DNA from: Candidatus Aminicenantota bacterium
GTDB lineage: Bacteria > Acidobacteriota > Aminicenantia > Aminicenantales > Aminicenantaceae
Reading direction: 5' to 3'
DNA length: 35,692 nucleotides
NCBI GenBank assembly: GCA_014727835.1
Contig: WJMT01000007.1
Location: 1-35,692, forward strand
The notes beneath the pieces are model-generated. The model saw only the letters and a program-made list of their open reading frames with translations. It did no database searches and was not told where the DNA came from. The translations under genes were made by a program, and so were the position numbers. Of this stretch, positions 32,625 through 35,692 are shown piece by piece (within the stretch, counting starts at the first letter, position 1; each line of letters opens with the position of its first letter).

Positions 32625-33629
32625 ATGTCTTCAATGACCTACAAAAAAGCAGGAGTGGATATTGATAAAGCAGACCAATTTATCCAGAGGATCAAACCTC
32701 TGTTAAAGAAAACCGGCCGCCCTGAAGTTCTCGGAGAAATAGGGGGCTTCAGCGGTTTGTTCAAGCCATCTTTAAAAAACTTCAAAGATCCAGTTCTGGT
32801 GGCATCCACAGACGGAGTCGGAACCAAACTCCTTTTAGCTGATCTCCTAGGAAAATATGAGGGAGTCGGGATTGACCTTGTAGCCATGTGTGTGAACGAC
32901 ATCATTGTTTCCGGGGCAGAGCCGCTTTTTTTTCTCGACTATATTGCCTGTGGAAAACTGAATGAAGATAAAATGGTCTCCCTAGTCAAAGGAATCACTC
33001 GGGGATGCGAGCAGGCCGAATGCGCTCTTTTAGGGGGCGAGACGGCTGAGCTTCCCGGTATGTATTCCGGGGATAAAATGGATATCGCCGGTTTTAGTGT
33101 GGGAATGGTCTCCAGAGAAAAAATATTGGATGGAACCTCCTGCCGACCCGGGGATGCTGTGGTCGGATTGAGTTCCAACGGAGTGCACAGCAACGGCTTT
33201 TCCCTGATTCGGAAAATTTTCACTGAACAGGAGTTGATAGGAGAGGCAGGAAAGGATTTTATAAAGCCTACCCGTATTTATGTGAAACCTGTGCTTGAAC
33301 TCATCGAAAAGGGGCACATCAAAGCAGCCGCCCATATCACAGGAGGGGGATTTTATGAAAACATACCCCGGGTTTTGCCTCAAAAAATGGGAGCAGTGAT
33401 CAAAAAAGGCTCCTGGCCGGAAAGCGGGATTTTTCAAAGAATCCAGAAAAAGGGCCGGATGCAGGAAAAAGAGATGCACCGGACCTTTAACATGGGAATC
33501 GGATTTGTGGTGGTCTGTGCTCCGGAGAGGACCACTCAGGTCATAGATCTCCTCAAAAAAATGGACCAAAAAGCGTATGTTATAGGCGAAGTTGCCTCCG
33601 GAGGGCATAAGGTCTGTTTTGTCACTTGA
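32625..33629 (+). CDS. purM: Phosphoribosylformylglycinamidine cyclo-ligase (AIR synthetase)
   Basis: 334 residues, the usual length. PurM closes the imidazole ring of AIR, the fifth step of purine synthesis, using ATP in the cytoplasm. Landmarks are TYKKAGVDIDKADQFI at the N-terminus, the nucleotide-binding STDGVGTKLLLA, VAMCVNDIIVSGAEPLFFLDY, LLGGETAELPGMY, SVGMVSREK, the SSNGVHSNGFSL segment, HITGGGFYENIPRVLP and FNMGIGFVV. AGG lies about 8 nt before the ATG (TTTGAGGAAAAGCC). It sits 65 nt after the OSBS/NSAR gene, perhaps on the same transcript. It ends just 3 nt before the stop of the convergent URO-D-type gene, with no room for a terminator between them. Other pur genes are not in the window. 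Confidence 0.97.
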   Translation: MSSMTYKKAGVDIDKADQFIQRIKPLLKKTGRPEVLGEIGGFSGLFKPSLKNFKDPVLVASTDGVGTKLLLADLLGKYEGVGIDLVAMCVNDIIVSGAEPLFFLDYIACGKLNEDKMVSLVKGITRGCEQAECALLGGETAELPGMYSGDKMDIAGFSVGMVSREKILDGTSCRPGDAVVGLSSNGVHSNGFSLIRKIFTEQELIGEAGKDFIKPTRIYVKPVLELIEKGHIKAAAHITGGGFYENIPRVLPQKMGAVIKKGSWPESGIFQRIQKKGRMQEKEMHRTFNMGIGFVVVCAPERTTQVIDLLKKMDQKAYVIGEVASGGHKVCFVT

Positions 33630-33632
33630 TCC

Positions 33633-34691
33633 TCAGGTCCAGCCAGATTCAAAACCCGTTTCATACATGGTCAAAATATTTTCAATCGGTGTGTTGGGCT
33701 GTAAGTTGTGGCAGGGAGCCAAAATATAACCCCCGCCCTTGCCCAGAATTTTCAGATTCTCCAGCACTTCTTTTTTGACATCTTTTGTGCTTCCAAAAGG
33801 AAGAGTCTGCTGGTTGTCCATTGCGCCGTGGAATATGATTTTGTCTCCGAAATCGCCTTTGAGACGGTCCCGGCCCATGTGTTTGCACCGCCATTGGATG
33901 GGATTCAGAATATCAATGCCGGCTTCAATCAGATCGGGAATGACTCGGCTTATACAGCCGTCATTGTGATGAAACACAAAAGCCCCCTGTTGATGCACAA
34001 AATCAATGATTTTTTTCATGTTCGGAAGCAAAAATTCCTGAATGTGGGAAGGAGAGATCATCAAATCTTCCTGAGCGCCCATGTCTTCAGCCACATAAGT
34101 CAGCATGATCTGTCCCGGGATTTGCTCGTAGATGCGCTTGATTTGGGTAAAGATCAAATCAAAGAGCTGATCCAAACAGAAATGAACCATTTCCGGATTT
34201 TCCACCAGATCCATGAACGCTTTTTCCGGTCCCCTGAGGTCTTTGTATATCAGGAAGGGCTCATAATTTCCGCCCTCCACAGGATACATCTCTTTGCCTT
34301 TGATCTGGCGTTTGACTGAAGAGTAGTCCCACCAGTCCGGATCAGGCCAGATGTAGTTGTTTTTGATCTCCTCTACAACATGATAATCCGCGAGAGGATG
34401 AGAGATGCACTCATCATAAATTCCTGTCCCATAGTTCATGTCTTGATGCTGGCAGCCAAAAACATCATATCCTGCGGGGAGTGCGGGGCCGATGTATTTG
34501 GGCTCTAGTTTGATGACTTTATCTATATGAAGCTTCTGGAACATCTCGAATTTGTTCTCGCATTCCAGATGGTTGATCAGCCTTTCTGTGGTCTCATCCG
34601 TGGCCCAGTAATCCATGGGAATGCGGTCCGGTTTTTCTCTGTTCAAAACCGCCAGCCATCGTTCTTTGGGGGAGAGGATTTCTTTTGGCAT
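33633..34691 (-). CDS. Uroporphyrinogen decarboxylase-superfamily protein (methyltransferase-like)
   Basis: 352 residues. It opens LSPKERWLAVLNREKPDRIPMDYW, the standard start of the URO-D/MtaA/CmuA superfamily. It does not have the substrate loops of true HemE. It has the His/Cys pattern expected for a zinc site: H241/H242 in FVFHHNDG, C246, and C327 in LAPCHNLQP, although the H-x-C pair of MtaA is not exact. Other landmarks are AEDMGAQEDLMISP, GIDILNPIQW and FHGAMDNQQTLPFG. Members of this group move methyl groups between cobamides and thiols, or act in demethylation. AGGA lies before the ATG, and it starts 15 nt after the sulfatase stop, so the two are probably co-transcribed. The substrate is unknown. 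Confidence 0.8.
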   Translation of the reverse strand: MPKEILSPKERWLAVLNREKPDRIPMDYWATDETTERLINHLECENKFEMFQKLHIDKVIKLEPKYIGPALPAGYDVFGCQHQDMNYGTGIYDECISHPLADYHVVEEIKNNYIWPDPDWWDYSSVKRQIKGKEMYPVEGGNYEPFLIYKDLRGPEKAFMDLVENPEMVHFCLDQLFDLIFTQIKRIYEQIPGQIMLTYVAEDMGAQEDLMISPSHIQEFLLPNMKKIIDFVHQQGAFVFHHNDGCISRVIPDLIEAGIDILNPIQWRCKHMGRDRLKGDFGDKIIFHGAMDNQQTLPFGSTKDVKKEVLENLKILGKGGGYILAPCHNLQPNTPIENILTMYETGFESGWT

Positions 34692-34706
34692 GGATCATCC
34701 TGTCTG

Positions 34707-35692
34707 CTACTTAATATATCCCAGAGATTTCAGTTTTTCCTCTGTATCCTTATCTATTTTTATGTTGAATTTTAGGTGTCGCACTGAAGCGGGCTTATGA
34801 GTGAGTGTCTTGTTGATCAGCTCAAGTAACTCTAGGCAGAAATCAGGTTTGACAGCAGCCAAGTTTTTGTTTTCGCCCGGATCTTGACTCAGCAAGTAAA
34901 ATTCTTCATACCCGGGATGATAGGATATCAGGTCTCTGGGGAGAGTGTTGTCTTTGATTTTAAAAGTATAGATGTACTTGGAATCAGGTCTTCGTATGGA
35001 CTTTTTTTCCGGACCAGTCACTATAGCCTCTGAGAAGGCATCCCTTGATCGATTTTCTTTTCCCTGGATCAAAGGAATCAAGCTCCTGCCTTGAATACCG
35101 GACTTCTGGTATTTGATATCAGCGAAATCGCACAGAGTGGGGAAGAGGTCAATAAGCTGGACCTGGGCTTTGATTTTGCGTCCGCTGTATTCTGAGTTGG
35201 GAATGGAGAGAATCAATGGAACTCGAATAATTTCATCATAAAGCGTTTTTCCGTGGCTGTCGTATATTTCTTTCGGGTCATGTTCCCCGAATTCTTCTCC
35301 ATGGTCACTGGTGACCACGATTATGGTCGAATCAAGCAGTCCGGTCTCTTGCAAATGGTTGACAATCTCCTCCAGCTTTTTGTCCGTCTTGTGGATGCCT
35401 CCATCATACAGGGTTTCGGTCACTTGTTTTTGAAGCACTCCCATCTGCTTCAGCTTCTTTGGCTGGTCAGCAAGGACTTTATCCCCTTTTTTGAAAAAAT
35501 CTTGAAGAGAAGCGGTCTGTTCAGAGTCGAGCACTTCATGAGCATAATGCAGGTCTGTGTAGGGAGCATGCACTCGGAAGGTGTGAAGAAAAAGATAAAA
35601 AGGAAGGTCTTTGTGCTCATCAATCCATTTTTTGACGGGTTCTGTGCTTTCTTTTGCAAAGTCGATCTCTGCATAACCGGAATGGGAATGGG
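34707..35692 (-). CDS. Sulfatase-family (alkaline phosphatase superfamily) protein, C-terminal part
   Basis: The 3' 986 nt of a gene that begins outside the window. Translated from the right edge it reads HSHSGYAEIDFAKESTEPVK, then FYLFLHTFRVHAPYT, the conserved histidine segment of sulfatases. VVTSDHGEEFGEH supplies a metal-binding aspartate and histidine, followed by SHGKTLYDEIIRVPLI and QLIDLFPTLCDFADI, both typical. The active-site cysteine or serine (C/S-x-P-x-R) lies upstream and is not visible, so it cannot be said whether it is a true sulfatase that needs formylglycine or a phosphoglycerol-transferase-like relative. The C-terminal RHLKFNIKIDKDTEEKLKSL follows the core domain. The URO-D-type gene follows after 15 nt. 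Confidence 0.85.
   Translation of the reverse strand, partial: HSHSGYAEIDFAKESTEPVKKWIDEHKDLPFYLFLHTFRVHAPYTDLHYAHEVLDSEQTASLQDFFKKGDKVLADQPKKLKQMGVLQKQVTETLYDGGIHKTDKKLEEIVNHLQETGLLDSTIIVVTSDHGEEFGEHDPKEIYDSHGKTLYDEIIRVPLILSIPNSEYSGRKIKAQVQLIDLFPTLCDFADIKYQKSGIQGRSLIPLIQGKENRSRDAFSEAIVTGPEKKSIRRPDSKYIYTFKIKDNTLPRDLISYHPGYEEFYLLSQDPGENKNLAAVKPDFCLELLELINKTLTHKPASVRHLKFNIKIDKDTEEKLKSLGYIK

Noticed and set aside
1-35692. CRISPR array, prophage, tRNA or rRNA genes
   Set aside because: No regularly spaced repeats of CRISPR type, no integrase or phage structural gene and no tRNA- or rRNA-like sequence was seen on either strand by eye.

Overview
The window looks like chromosomal DNA from a free-living diderm (Gram-negative-type) bacterium. 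Evidence for an outer membrane is a TolC-family channel with its RND pump and membrane fusion protein, a BamA/surface-antigen-type beta barrel, several lipoprotein-like signal peptides and two LPS-core-type glycosyltransferases. The mix of a large secreted M14 carboxypeptidase, a secreted BNR/sortilin-like propeller, a sulfatase, a PadR/HAAS pair and a LarA-family enzyme at mid GC suggests an Acidobacteriota-like lineage (for example Aminicenantia). That placement is inference from gene types; no rRNA or tRNA is present to test it.

Layout. 1-3006: start of a dicarboxylate/glutamate symporter and a secreted M14 metallocarboxypeptidase (minus). 3259-6962: membrane glycosyltransferase, secreted protein of unknown function and LarA-family racemase (plus). 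6972-7514: small membrane protein (minus). 7843-13721: TolC / fusion protein / RND pump operon (plus), with a promoter and a small inverted repeat in front. 13822-16138: tatA, coiled-coil methyltransferase and ROK sugar kinase (minus). 16425-19887: unknown gene, TPR lipoprotein, mtnA and tsaD (plus, one compact operon behind a good promoter). 19965-22103: padR, HAAS membrane protein and CPBP intramembrane protease (minus; the genes overlap), led by a strong promoter with three operator-like repeats exactly 18 bp apart. 22300-24208: two overlapping glycosyltransferases (plus). 24235-29597: exported methyltransferase overlapping a BNR propeller gene, preceded by a GltS-type transporter (minus). 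29653-30030: frameshifted remnant of a PLP-dependent decarboxylase/lyase. 30155-33629: outer-membrane barrel, enolase-superfamily OSBS/NSAR and purM (plus). 33633-35692: URO-D-superfamily protein and the C-terminal part of a sulfatase (minus).

How it works together. Most blocks are ordinary cell-envelope, efflux and housekeeping functions. The two most distinctive arrangements are the padR-HAAS-CPBP protease operon, which reads as a self-contained membrane-stress or signalling switch with phased operators, and the translationally coupled pair of a secreted propeller and an apparently exported SAM-type methyltransferase. There is also evidence of local genome change: a decarboxylase cut off next to the beta-barrel gene, and two copies of a REP-like hairpin element about 15 kb apart. 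I see no CRISPR array, intact transposase, prophage, tRNA or rRNA.
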